Shown here: positions 10,859 through 21,796 of the stretch, one piece after another
Layout of the letters: each line of letters starts with the position of its first letter
How positions within the stretch are numbered: position 1 is the stretch's first letter
DNA from: Takakia lepidozioides
Taxonomy: Eukaryota; Streptophyta; Takakiopsida; Takakiales; Takakiaceae
Reading direction: 5' to 3'
DNA: 64,000 nt
Assembly: GCA_030704615.1 (NCBI GenBank)
Contig: CM060731.1
Coordinates: 56,648,756-56,712,755, forward strand
Position numbers and translations under genes: made by a program
The notes under the pieces: model-generated
Databases searched by the model: none
What the model saw: only the letters and a program-made list of their open reading frames with translations
What the model was told of the DNA's origin: nothing

Positions 10859-10985
10859 CCAGCTTGATGTAAGTTGCACCAAGCCGCTCAAACGGTCGTC
10901 GCAGTTCCATGGGACCAGGAGGATTGAAAGATAATGTAGGCCTTTCACTTGGCAATGCTTCCACTGATGGGGTCTGCACCCCTCA
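10859..10985 (-). pseudogene. Single exon of an ABC1/UbiB-type atypical kinase
   Basis: The minus strand reads PTLSFNPPGPMELRR, then FERLGATYIKLGQ. The stretch LGATYIKLGQ matches the conserved LGPTYIKLGQ-type motif at the start of the ABC1/UbiB (ABC1K) kinase domain, known from plastid and mitochondrial proteins. A splice donor (GTCAGG) follows at 10858. I could not find the next exon (FIASAP-type sequence) in the following kilobases, so this is a gene relic or an exon of a gene with long introns. Confidence 0.45.
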
Positions 10986-13699
10986 CACGTACAACTTCTG
11001 ACTTGGTAATAGCAAATTAACAAAACCCTGCTGTCACAGCATCTATGGGTGTCTGGCACCATATTTTCCAGCAGTCCATGAAGTATGTTCTACAGCAGAG
11101 CGTCAGGACATAAAATTGTTCATATTGACTTCTTTTGGATCTAAAGAGCCCCCCTTAGGACTCTATGTCCCATTTGTTTTTTTTACTAAAACTGTTGTAT
11201 ATGCTTGAAATTTACAAAATGTTATATGCATAAATTGTTGAGTGACATCTCCAGAATCCTTGGAAACTCATTAAAATGATTCAAATTTGTAAACAAGCAC
11301 AAGATGATGACACAAATAAGACTTTGACATGATCCCTCTTGCATCCAAGATGCTTATTAAATATGATATATTCTAACTAATTCATCCAAAAATTACGATG
11401 TACTCAACAAAATAACAAATTTATGTTCATAGAAAGGTAAAGTAACAAAGTCATAAAGATATCAAAAAATAGGTCAAATGCAACAAAAAGTGTTGCAAAT
11501 CACATGGACTCTCGTCTTCTCTTTGATCCATCATATGTGATATCATTCTTCCATGTTTCTGAGTGACTAGCCCTCTTAAAAACCGCTTCGCCCGGCTACG
11601 CCCCGATTCCTAGATCCATAAAATCAGGTCTGAATCCTACTTTTTAGACCACTTCGGGCCCATAGGCATTTTTATGTTCAATCCTATCCTAAAAATATTT
11701 CGTGATTTTTTTTTTCACATAAATAATCTATAAGGTCCATTCAGGTCTTCCACAGATTAAGGATCCCCGTTACCTTTTCTATACAACTAAAAAGTATATT
11801 CGGATATATATTTTTGTGTTATCTTAACGAGTGCACCAAAACAAAACCTTCGGCCTCAACAAGTATAAAAAGTAGGTTGAATCTCTTGATTATCCGTCGG
11901 GGTCGAAACTACCTGTGCGGGCCGAACTAATTAACTTTCACCTCGCTTTCAGTTATTCTATATTATTGTATGGAAGCCCTGTCTTCAATACCAAATACTA
12001 TTAGCATCTTTTTCCAACAAAGTTCAACTATGGTAATAACATAATTTTGAATAACAATGTCGAATGCGCTCATATAACGGTAATTGAAGAATTGGTTTCT
12101 ACAATGATAGATTCTAGAGAAGATAAATGAAGACAAATATAATGCTAAATTACATATAAAATTATCATATAAGTGTTATCCATCAATTATGTTTGCGGCA
12201 AAGATACGCATTTCTGATTGCATAAATAAAATGATGCCGCGTGTAGGAAACTGGGTTGAGGCTATTGATCCAAGTCTAACATTGTTGCTTGAATTTTAAG
12301 GACAAGACTAGAAGTATTCTGAGGACTGTTGTTGCCTTTGTCTATGGTTATGATGTGACCTAGATTTTTTTACAGTTATCATCTTAACATTGAGGACTTT
12401 GTTGGGGCTTACTTAAGAGCACTTCTAGTTTTGTTCTCAAATTTCATTCAATGCCAATATCTGATAAATTTGTAATTCAAATTTCAAAGAAAATGGCCGT
12501 TAGACTCACTTCACTAGGAAACCTCACAAGGGTGCCCTTGTTAAGGAGGCGGTTGAGGTTTTATTTTCTAATATTTTGATTTTGTTCCCATTTAGGAGAG
12601 ATATTTGGATGTATATTTGGCGTGGAGAGCGCGGATAAGCGTGCGGCGATGCCTGCTGTTCATAGGACGGCCACATACACATTTTTTCGGCGATCTACTC
12701 TTGCTGAAGAGTTTGCAATTGACTCAACTTTGCAGTTCGACTTAGAGGTTTAAGTTCTCCTATTGGCAGGGAGCTGTGTCTTTGGCAAAGTGACTATGGA
12801 TGACCAAAGCTCAGTGAATGGCCTTCAGGTAATCAGGGTAGGAAGTTGATTAACTGTCACGAATAGCATAGCGCAATCAGCTGGTCTTGTCTGTGTAACT
12901 TGAAATTCCACATAAATGTTTTAGTAGTTCCACAACGGAACTTGCACAAGACTTTGTGAAACCATCCCAGTAGCTGGCTGTGACGAGCACCAGCTGACAT
13001 AAAAAAATACATGCCAAGTCGTCCCCTGTAACTAGTAATAGTTTTGCAAGTAAGGCCTGTATTGGCAAATTAGGGCAAGTAACAAGCACACAGGGTGTGG
13101 GTGCAGGTGGCATCTTACTATGGATGGCCCGTGTCAACCACACATTGTATTATTGGAGCAATGGTGGGATTTCGCCTTGTATATGGTGGGATTGGGGCAG
13201 TTTATTAGAAATCTTTGGCTCGTGTTGTCTCATCCTGGGTAGTATCACCCTTAATGGGTGCAATGGTTTCATTCATTGTATACAAATGTATTCGAACTGT
13301 AAAGTATATATCTCTTGTCCCCCTCCACAAGTCTTCAGGGCATTATGCTTGTGATGGCATATTTCAAACCTAATATCAGCAGCAGTCGACTCTCTAAAAT
13401 ATTTTGATAATTTTATGTGGCGATTGACTTAAGTCTGGATATTGTATTATGGTGTTTGCCTATGAGGCATGCTGTTAGCAAAGTTAAAGGACAACTGATT
13501 TGCTTTATGTTGTCCAAAGTGTTTCAAATCCACTTTCATGTTGCTGAAATTTCCTCCGCTCACCATGCTTTAGAAAATATATAGCTTCCTTCAAGCTCCT
13601 AGTGGCGTGCATCCAGAAGACTTCCACACAACTCTTGGCATAAATGTTGACAAGGGTGGTTACCTAGAAAGATGCTTGGCTCCATGAGCTCATGAGCTC
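10986..13699. other. Intergenic, AT-rich, no feature seen
   Basis: About 2.7 kb of AT-rich DNA. Neither strand has a frame above 90 codons or a recognisable motif. Confidence 0.6.
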
Positions 13700-14586
13700 C
13701 ACAGAGAGCATCATGTTCAATCCAGCAAGATCACCCTCTCCCCTCGTTGCACGAACTGACCCATGCATATGTCTCCATGCAAAATACCCCTCTCATGCAC
13801 TTTGTTGACGACCTCCAAGGCCAAAGTAACATCAGTCGCAGTGGAGGCCACCAATGGGAGACCCCCCATCCTCCATGGCAAGAAACAACATTAAGCCACC
13901 AAACAGTTGACCTGCCACCTGAAACAATAATCCAAACACATGATCCCTCCACCGCAACACCGGATAAGCTCCTGAACTTGCTCCTTCTTGGCGAGCTCAA
14001 TAATGTTCTTTAGCTTAACCAATCCAATGGCCAGTGCTTTGTTCTTCTTTCCAACTACCGTGAGAAAGGGGCCCAAAATCTTTCCCGCCTTCCACTTACC
14101 ATCTCTTTCACATCTCATAGTCTACAACCAATTAACATGTCAAAAATAAAAACTTGCAATACTATATAATCATGGATATTTGACATTCAATAAAAACCAA
14201 GATGGAAGTAACATGAATAACATGACTTAGGTTCAAAAAACATGATACAAAATAATCATAGAAAACTCTGAACCACATCTTTGAATGTAAGCAATGGATG
14301 CATGGATGCTATTCCGTAAAAAATAAATAGAATTGTAACAATATTGAAGGCATTTACTTGAACTATTGCTACACTGAAGTGCAGTTCTGTAGAATGCCCC
14401 CATAAGCTGAGTCGGAATATTCTTGTCGACAATGACTTGTGCAGGCTTTCTCGATGCCGCCATGACAAGATAGTATGTATCATTCTTCGTCAAGGATTTC
14501 CAATCCTTCTTCCCAGAGCTGTAGATGAAATCCTGATCAAGACATTCCAAAATAAGCTCTACCTGACTAGGGTTCATACATTCCAC
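13700..14586 (-). pseudogene. Protein-kinase-like gene fragment, minus strand
   Basis: Three minus-strand blocks may be exons of one gene: QVELILECLDQDFIYSSGKK with DTYYLVMAASRKP (14586-14360), then GPFLTVVGKKNKALAIGLVKLK (14118-13990), then ALEVVNKVHERGILHGDI followed by QRGERVILLD (13870-13720). The last block looks like kinase subdomains VIb-VII, with HGD in place of HRD and LLD where DFG would start. A stop follows LLD and another precedes this block, so it is probably a relic. The kinase call rests on this one block. Confidence 0.4.
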
Positions 14587-14995
14587 ATCATATTCTCAAG
14601 CTATGGTTGACTTGTTACTACTTGACCCCGATCCTGCAGGAGATGGTGGAACCGGACTTGTATCTACAGTGCTGTCCAATATGCCTGGATTTCCTCTCAC
14701 ACTGGCAGCACCACACGAGCATAACAGTTGTACACCATTGTCAAAATGGTATGTAAATAGGATTGAATTCGTGTCAAAACAATCAACAAAATAACCTGTC
14801 TTCTAAGTGCACCTCTAGCATGCAAGTCTATCCTAGGAAATTGTTGAAACAAAATAAGAAACTCAAACATGAAGCTAGTATTACTCAGTATAGCATGTAA
14901 GGGCCATTGCTATGCCAATCCAACACCACAAAGTGAGCACAAACATATTCATACATTGTTCATATTTTTGGTCAGGATAGAAAATTCATACTCTA

Positions 14996-15695
14996 GTGTC
15001 AAGCCTTGTCGTTTTTAAGGATTCGGGGATGCTTCCTGTAAAGTTATTGTTTTGAAGATATCTGTAGGAAGACACAATCCAAAACAACGTGAGATTCAGT
15101 TCTAATATATATTCTTGAACATACATGAAATCTGGGTAGATTTGTTTTTCGAAGCCAAACCATAGCACTTCATAGGATAATATATAATCTTTGAAAGAAA
15201 CAAAAAATACCAGAAAAAATCATACTTTAAATAGAAAGAGTGATGTCAAAGTTCATACAGTTATGTGAGCACTGTTGGAATGAGTCCCAAAGAAGCAGGA
15301 ATTGAACCACTTAGCTTGTTGTCTTGTAAATGACTGCGGCGAGAAAACAAAATTTATTGGACATCGGGATAAATGGTACCATTACTCGCTACGCATTTCA
15401 TTAATGCCAATAGAAATGCCAAGTTCTCATGTGAAATCAACCGAGAATTTCATTTCAAAAGCAAGGTTGAAATTCTTAGCACATCATGCAATTTAAGGGG
15501 GAAATAAACAGACTCTATATAAAGCTTCCACAAAGGATTGACTGACACTTTTCTTGAGAGTTTAATAACAATTGTTATCGAGGGCTCTGCACACACCCAC
15601 GTCCAGTTGTCATCAATATGTAGAGGGAAGGTCGATAATGACTCAAAATATTTAGGATTACAAAAGCTATCCCACCCGCCTTTCTGACACGCCAC
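14996..15695 (-). pseudogene. LRR receptor-like kinase ectodomain exons
   Basis: On the minus strand, three exon-like blocks in the order seen in plant LRR-I/malectin-type receptor kinases: DDNWTWVCAEPSI with IKLSRK (about 15620-15560, the cap before the repeats), HLQDNKLSGSIPASLG (15334-15262), and YLQNNNFTGSIPESLK (15062-14996). Downstream, 14720-14600 gives GNPGILDSTVDTSPVPPSPA, like a juxtamembrane tail. No kinase domain follows clearly, although the kinase-like fragment at 13700-14586 is on the same strand. A transposon at 15736-16646 lies just upstream of the first block. Confidence 0.5.
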
Positions 15696-15735
15696 GCAAA
15701 CAATCTACACGAATCTGGCAACCTTGCTACACCAA

Positions 15736-16646
15736 TACCGTCCCTGGACAACGGATTAGGCGATAATTAATTCAAAATAAAAGTGCCTAACGAATTATGT
15801 GATTTTTTCAGATTTAAGCATAATTTCGGGAAATTATGGGACCAAAGTGCCTAATGCCCAAAAATTCCACCCAATTGTGCACTGAACCAATTGGTGTAGT
15901 CATCACGCTGTTTTCGTTGGCGTTTGCAACCTTTATCAGAATGAATGTCGCGACTAGGCTCAACTGTAGCTTCAGGTGGAACTTGAGCAAGCACTGAAGG
16001 CAAAAAAGGGGCCACATGGTTTTGAGGTTTACGAGGACGTCCTACCCTCCTCCGTCGCGATGGACCAGGCAGAACTTCAGCTTTTTGCTCTCTTTGTCTT
16101 TTCACAGCCTCAAAATGCTCTTCCTTGCTAATTTTTGTAAATTTTGACACTAGCATTGATTGCTTCATACTACCGTCCCCCTAGCAGCCTGCACCAATCC
16201 CACATATAAAATTATAGTGTGTAAGAGTGTGTAAGTGATGTACCAGCATGCTTAGCCAATGACCAATGTACCAAAGCCTTGTACCAACGTGCCTACACTA
16301 GTGTGGAGTATCAATATTAGAACTCACCTAAAGTGTGAGAGCGAAGGGAGAGCTTGCCTGTACCAGCTTGAGCCTTGGAGCACCGCATACAACAAAGAGG
16401 GGCATTTTTAGGGTTTCAAAGGAAATGAAAGGTAGCTGGAGCTTGGAAGGGCCCATGGGCATTGGGTGTCTATTTTTGTAATTTTATTCTTAAGAAAATA
16501 GATGTTTTCTCTTCTCATGTGCCTAATTCTAAAAAATTGTAGCATGCAATGCCTAATTTGAGAACCTGTTTTCCTAATTTTTTGATTGATTGATTTTGGG
16601 TTTAGGCGCCAAAATGCCTAATCTGTTGTCAAGGGACGGTACACTT
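15736..16646. mobile_element. About 0.9-kb DNA transposon with near-perfect terminal inverted repeats
   Basis: Left end TACCGTCCCTGGACAACGGA and right end (reverse complement) TACCGTCCCTTGACAACAGA continue as ATTAGGC on both sides, giving inverted repeats of about 27 bp with two differences. If the outer TA is a target duplication, the element starts CCGTCCC and sits at a TA site. Inside is one minus-strand frame with an AT-hook (15851-16168). I do not recognise the superfamily. It lies upstream of LRR-receptor exons. Confidence 0.75.
15851..16168 (-). CDS. AT-hook protein frame inside the TIR element
   Basis: A 105-residue frame, basic, with the AT-hook core RRRVGRPRKPQ near residues 39-49 and a second basic patch KGCKRQRKQRDD near 81-92, then YTNWFS. 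AT-hooks bind the minor groove of AT-rich DNA, so this may be the N-terminal DNA-binding part of a lost transposase. It starts at an ATG inside the terminal inverted repeats and ends at a stop, with no catalytic domain in the remaining 100 bases. Possibly a domain left in a non-autonomous element. Confidence 0.45.
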   Translation of the reverse strand: MKQSMLVSKFTKISKEEHFEAVKRQREQKAEVLPGPSRRRRVGRPRKPQNHVAPFLPSVLAQVPPEATVEPSRDIHSDKGCKRQRKQRDDYTNWFSAQLGGIFGH

Positions 16647-17384
16647 AGCAAATTAGCTCAGCTAGCTTCAAACCAGATCGACTCACCCCTACGAAGATAA
16701 TCAAAAATCCCAAAGCCTAAAACCTACGAGACCTCAAAGCGGAAAATGGCGCTACGCAAGCTCAAGAATTGCCCAACACCAGAAACCCAGTCCGCAACCT
16801 CGTCACAAGTCACAACCCACCTCAACGTCGAATTTCGAATCCACCGACACCAAATATGTTAATAGTACAAACAATTGACTACTAGTTAGTGACAGTGATA
16901 TAGAGTAACTACATAAACACCGCTAAGGCAGATCTAGCAAACGGACAGTCAGTGACACTGAATTGCGTGTCTTCTTGTAATTATATGAAATAAAAGAACA
17001 AATGTTATTAATTTCAAGTTAGCATTAGAAGGAATGAATTTTAGTGAGAAAAAACATATGTATGTTTGGATGAATGATTTCGCATGCTGAATGGTTCCAC
17101 GACTGTAGTCCATGTACAACGGTTGAAATTTTGTAAGTCCTCTCCCCTGTGTTCAAACCCTAATTTGATGACACTGCCAATCAAGGCAGGACAAGTCCTG
17201 CAGCTTCAGCTATGACTCAACATTGTCTAGCAATCCCATGAAGGCCTGCCAACATGAAGGTTGTGTTGGTCGTTGAAGTTTATTGTGATACTCCAGTAGG
17301 TACTTGAGCAGTTGATGTGTGCGATCAAATGATGTGTGTCGTTGAAGTTGAGTGTGATCAAAGCAGAGTTGTTGTTGTTTCTTA
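16647..17384. other. Intergenic, no feature seen
   Basis: Some 740 bases between the TIR element and the first exon of the next gene. Short frames only. Confidence 0.5.
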
Positions 17385-17576
17385 ATGTTTTGGGCCAGCG
17401 TCTCTTTGCAGAAAAGTCGATTTGATTCGATCATCTATAACACTTCCTTTCAATGTGTCACATCGAAAAGCAGATTTCAAACTGGTTTTGGTCATAGCAT
17501 ATGCTGTGCGTTTCGCAGGTTTGACAGTCCGGCAGGTCTCGGCAGAGTGACGGATGGCGCGGCCGTGGTACCTAAG

Positions 17577-19996
17577 ATGAAAGACGTCAACATTCTTGTT
17601 GATGATGCTGTGGATGAAGGTAAGGGTGCTGTAAAATACTTTTTCCATAAGCTGGCGGCAATGCCCTCTCAGAGAATGAGACGGCTGCGAGGGTACAGGT
17701 GTTTCCATTCGCGTGCTGGAATGTGTAAGCTTTCCTGGTGGTGTTGTTTTCGTCCCTGAGCATGCATTGGCTCACTACCCGTGGGACGTCAGCTCATGGT
17801 AACAATGTTCTTGAAGTGCTTCATGGCGACGATGGATTCTTTCATAGTCAGGGTAGAAGCTTCTTGGGGGATTTTCCAATCTGGAGCGTTGAAGGCCTGG
17901 CCTGCATGGCTGCGCCATTTACATGCAAGCAGTAAATGAATTTCTTTGGGTATTTTCCAGTGAGTTAAGACCTCAATTATTTTTCTTTAGCTTAAGAGCT
18001 TCAAAATAACAGCCCTGAAGCATTGTAGAGAATTAGCATTCCAAAGGTCATTAATGGAGCTTATCCTGCATGTGACTAAGGAACCATGAAGGAAGCTGTT
18101 ATGCTTGCACATCTAAGTGCTGTCATCTGCAAATGCTGGGGATCAGCTTTGTGCAAAATAGTGATCTGGCTCTGTATTGATGAATCATACCCTGCATGTC
18201 CTAGTGTTGTGATGTAGAGGTAGAGCCACCTATCGTGGCTTGAAAGCATTAGTATAATGACAAGAAGTTTCATGGATTAATCTTGTGAAGCTGATTAGGG
18301 TATCGGTGAAATATCTTCACCTGACGCATGTTTGTTAAAGGCAACTTTTCCAATACAGTCCAGTTAGAACATATGGGTTGAAATCAGGGTTTCAATTGTC
18401 GTATGAAGTGCGGCCTGTTTATATTATGTTGCTAATCTAGACTCTGATTGCTGCTCACGACCCCGGACTCCACTGATAGTGTGGTCCAAACTCTTTCCAA
18501 AAATTGGTGCACCACAACAGCTGTTTCTAACCTACTGACTGAGACTCTGACTGACTTTTGTCTTTTTAACGTTGGCAGGTTTGTCAGTCCTTCCATGTGC
18601 CTTACTGTTGTTGTAGTCTCCTGTCTGTGTATTTCTTTTAGATATGGATGGGGTGGAGACCATTGGTATTGTTCAGCAACAAAGTCATGAAGAGGCCTAC
18701 AAAGCTCCAAAGGAAACGCCAGGGACCTTTGATGATAAGTATGCCCTTGAACATCCATTTTGGGACTTGCGGCTTTCAGTTTACTTGTGGTGCATGTTGT
18801 TGCTGAGATAACAGAATCGATTCTTATCCAACTGTGTTATTCAATGCTGGACTCCTAACATGGCACGTCCTGTGAAACATTACTAGGTTCTCATTTGTGT
18901 TTGGTATTGTTCTTGCACTGTTTTACAGGTTTAACGAGGACATGACAGGCACACAAACAAACCTCACACAGTATGATTATGCTGTAAATGATGAGGTAAA
19001 TTCAGGGGCTATTTCTAGTGCAGCTTGATGATGCAAATTGAGGAAGAGTGAAAGCAGGATATGGGTATGGACTCTTACCAGCGGTAGTGGAGTGCAGGTA
19101 TGCTGCAGGAAGGCATTCAAACATACAACAGTAAGATGCAGCTTCTAGATCTTTCTTCTTAAAAAAAAGTGGATGTTTTTTGCTATGCTGAGCAGCCTTG
19201 AATAGTGGGGATGTTATCAGATCGAGGAGCTCGAAGAGCAAGTGAAGCACAAGGAATGGGAAGTCTCACATTGGAGACGTCTCATCCAAAACAGTGACAG
19301 GTATTTTATGGGTCCTTATTTACTGGCCTCTGGGATGGTTTGAGACCGATTGGAAAGCCCATGCAGCCCTGGATGTATGCAGATGTCAGGAGCTGGAAAG
19401 GGAGCTGGAAACATGGATTGGTGATGAAGTCATCAGCATTGGCTATTGCTTGTTGGAAGTGCACTTCACCACACATGTGCCCACACTGCTGCAGCCGGTT
19501 TCCATGCACAGGCTCCAACTTACCTTTGATTCCGCTACACTTGCCTTCCAAGAAGCTCAGGTTTCACTCAACACTTCTGGCCATAGCCCATGTCACTAAT
19601 TATTCCATATTCCACGGATGAATGATGAATATTATTATTATCCATAGTCCGTTTCCTTCCATAATGAGACTAGTCCATAGTAATGTTCATTAATAGCAAC
19701 AGATGCAGGGTGTATGCAATTTCAGTATTTTAGAGCGACTACATGTAGGAGCACTGTCTCTGTCTCATGCCAACTAATTATGGACCATAGGAAGCAAATT
19801 TGAAGTCTTGACCATGTACTGTGGGATGATGCAGCTCAATCCAGAAGATGTACCAATAGAGGACATTGTGTCTGAAGCCACGCTAAAATTCAGTTCTGTA
19901 CCTCGCATATCAAATGGACGAGAAAAATTTGTCAAGCAACTTTTATTCATGGTGGCTCAAGTGCAGCATCGCCTGAGAGCCCATTTGCTCAAGATG
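17577..19996 (+). CDS. Five-exon gene of unknown function with a coiled-coil exon
   Basis: Exons 17577-17619, 18642-18738, 18929-18995, 19221-19300 and 19795-19996 join with GT-AG introns and matching phases, giving one open frame. Visible parts: MKDVNILVDDAVDE, then ETIGIVQQQSHEEAYKAPKE, MTGTQTNLTQYDYAVNDE, a heptad-like IEELEEQVKHKEWEVSHWRR, and KFEVLTMYCGMMQL with EKFVKQLLFMVAQVQHRL. The start may lie further upstream, since the same frame is open from 17385. The 3' end is unsettled: a Cys-rich stretch (QYCDSCISG) at about 20044-20176 could be a last exon, but its phase does not fit. I do not recognise the family; a short coiled-coil protein is all I can say. Confidence 0.5.
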
Positions 19997-21796
19997 GTCT
20001 ATATTGGCCCTCTTGAATAATGTGATACTTTGTATGCATTCAGGGGGGAGATATACCAATCTGAAGGATGTGCGCTTCACATTTGTTATAGCAGCTCACG
20101 GAATGTCCAATATTGTGACAGTTGCATTAGTGGCACAAACAATGTCCTTCATGCATGTCGTGCCTTTCACCAGTAATACAAGAACAACAACATCTTGGAA
20201 TCATCCCACTCCACTTGGTAGATGCTGACTCTCCACGCTTTGCATGTATCTCATTGACACCAAGATTTACTTTGTGTAAGTTGGAGGACTTCTGGTCTGA
20301 ATTGCATGTGTTGGCTTCCGGGCTGCATGGCCAATCAGCATGTTCCAGTTATGCTAGAAATATTGAGATTTCGAAGATGTTGCAATCCTTTCTGCAGAGT
20401 GAGGTCTGAATCTCGGGTCATGAGGCCCACTGCCCGTGGCAGTGTGACCCACCCATTACGCGGGCACCAGGCCGGAGGATACTTACCTTACTCCTCTCAG
20501 AAACGTGCCTGGACCTCTCACCTCAACACCCATCCAACAGTCATTACATAGAATGGAGGCAAGACCCCCACATTACTTGCATAAACACTCTCCCTGTATG
20601 TCAAGACGTCAAGACCTTCTGCCCCCCCTTTAGACCACCGCACTGTCCCAAGTTGGAGGGGAAGCGTCACATCATGCAGCAGATTAACGAGCCAGGCTGT
20701 AGAGCTGAAGTGGGTATCCAGCTAGGCAGTCCCCGGTCTGGTACCCTTGCGAGTACTGGCTACGATGTCTTCCCAGTCTCGGGGAAATCGAAGCAAGGTA
20801 CGGACAGGTAATTTTTGTGCGCAATTGGTCTTTGATCTGTTTGAGACGGTGCAATCCAGGTCCGATATTGTGCTTGACAAATCCTAGGTGTCCTCTTGGT
20901 CGAAAAATGTCGATTTATGGGGATACAGTGTACTTAGCATTCTCGCCCTCCTTCCATCAACTGCTTTAGTACCTACTGGAATGTCTTGGAATGTCTGAAT
21001 TCATCGTCTTTCCATTGACTGCAAGAGAGAGATGCAGAGGGCTGACCCTATTTTGGGAAAATTTCCACCAGCCTGTAATCACGTTTAGAGTATGATAAGA
21101 CTTCCGCATAGGCAAGTCCCACTGCAAAGTCCAAAAGATGCAATTTAGTCCTTAGTGTGGAGGGACGCTGACCACGATTGCATCACACGTCAATGCGGTC
21201 CCTTTGGAGCAATGCAGAGCAATAGTCGTCAATGACGCTGTGGGGTCGAGAGAGATGTGCTCACTGCGGAGGTCGGTGGGACACAGGAAGAAAAATATTA
21301 GTCCCCAGGAGGTCCAAATGGGCGTCCATGAGAAAGAGATAGTCAGATCTTTAAGGGAAGTCTATGGTAGACGTTCTCAGTAAGATTCACGTTTACAATC
21401 TAAGATGTATGTTTAAATCGATCTTTGTATGCAGGCCAAATAATGAGCACAGATTGTCTCTGGAAGGATTTCTTCTCAGATCCTTCACAGTGGTGGCACG
21501 TCAGGTGTGATAAGGTGAAGCTTTGTTTTTATATATGTACATATATACATAAGGGGATAGACTTTGCCAGGGTGGGCGTGTGACTGAAGCTGGCAAGATG
21601 ATGTTTTGTGGACTGGAGTGGGACTGGATTGTACCTGCAGTAGTGGGCATGAATTTGTCTCGAAAAAAGAACAAAAAATGGGGCGTTAGTTTTGCTATTA
21701 GTAGGTTGTCCTTCATTTTGAGCTGGCATGTGAGTAGCTCAAGGTTGTCCCCTGTTATGTGAAAGATACTTGGAGCGTTGGTGGCTCTAGCCTGTC
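19997..21796. other. Mostly non-coding; possible last exon of the upstream gene near 20044
   Basis: Apart from the Cys-rich frame at 20044-20176 no coding feature is clear. 20400-21790 holds short frames only, and may contain promoter and 5' UTR of the PPR gene that follows. Confidence 0.4.

Noticed and set aside
20044-20176. Last exon of the five-exon gene (Cys-rich QYCDSC frame)
   Set aside because: Acceptor present but the phase does not match the preceding exon; kept only as a possibility.
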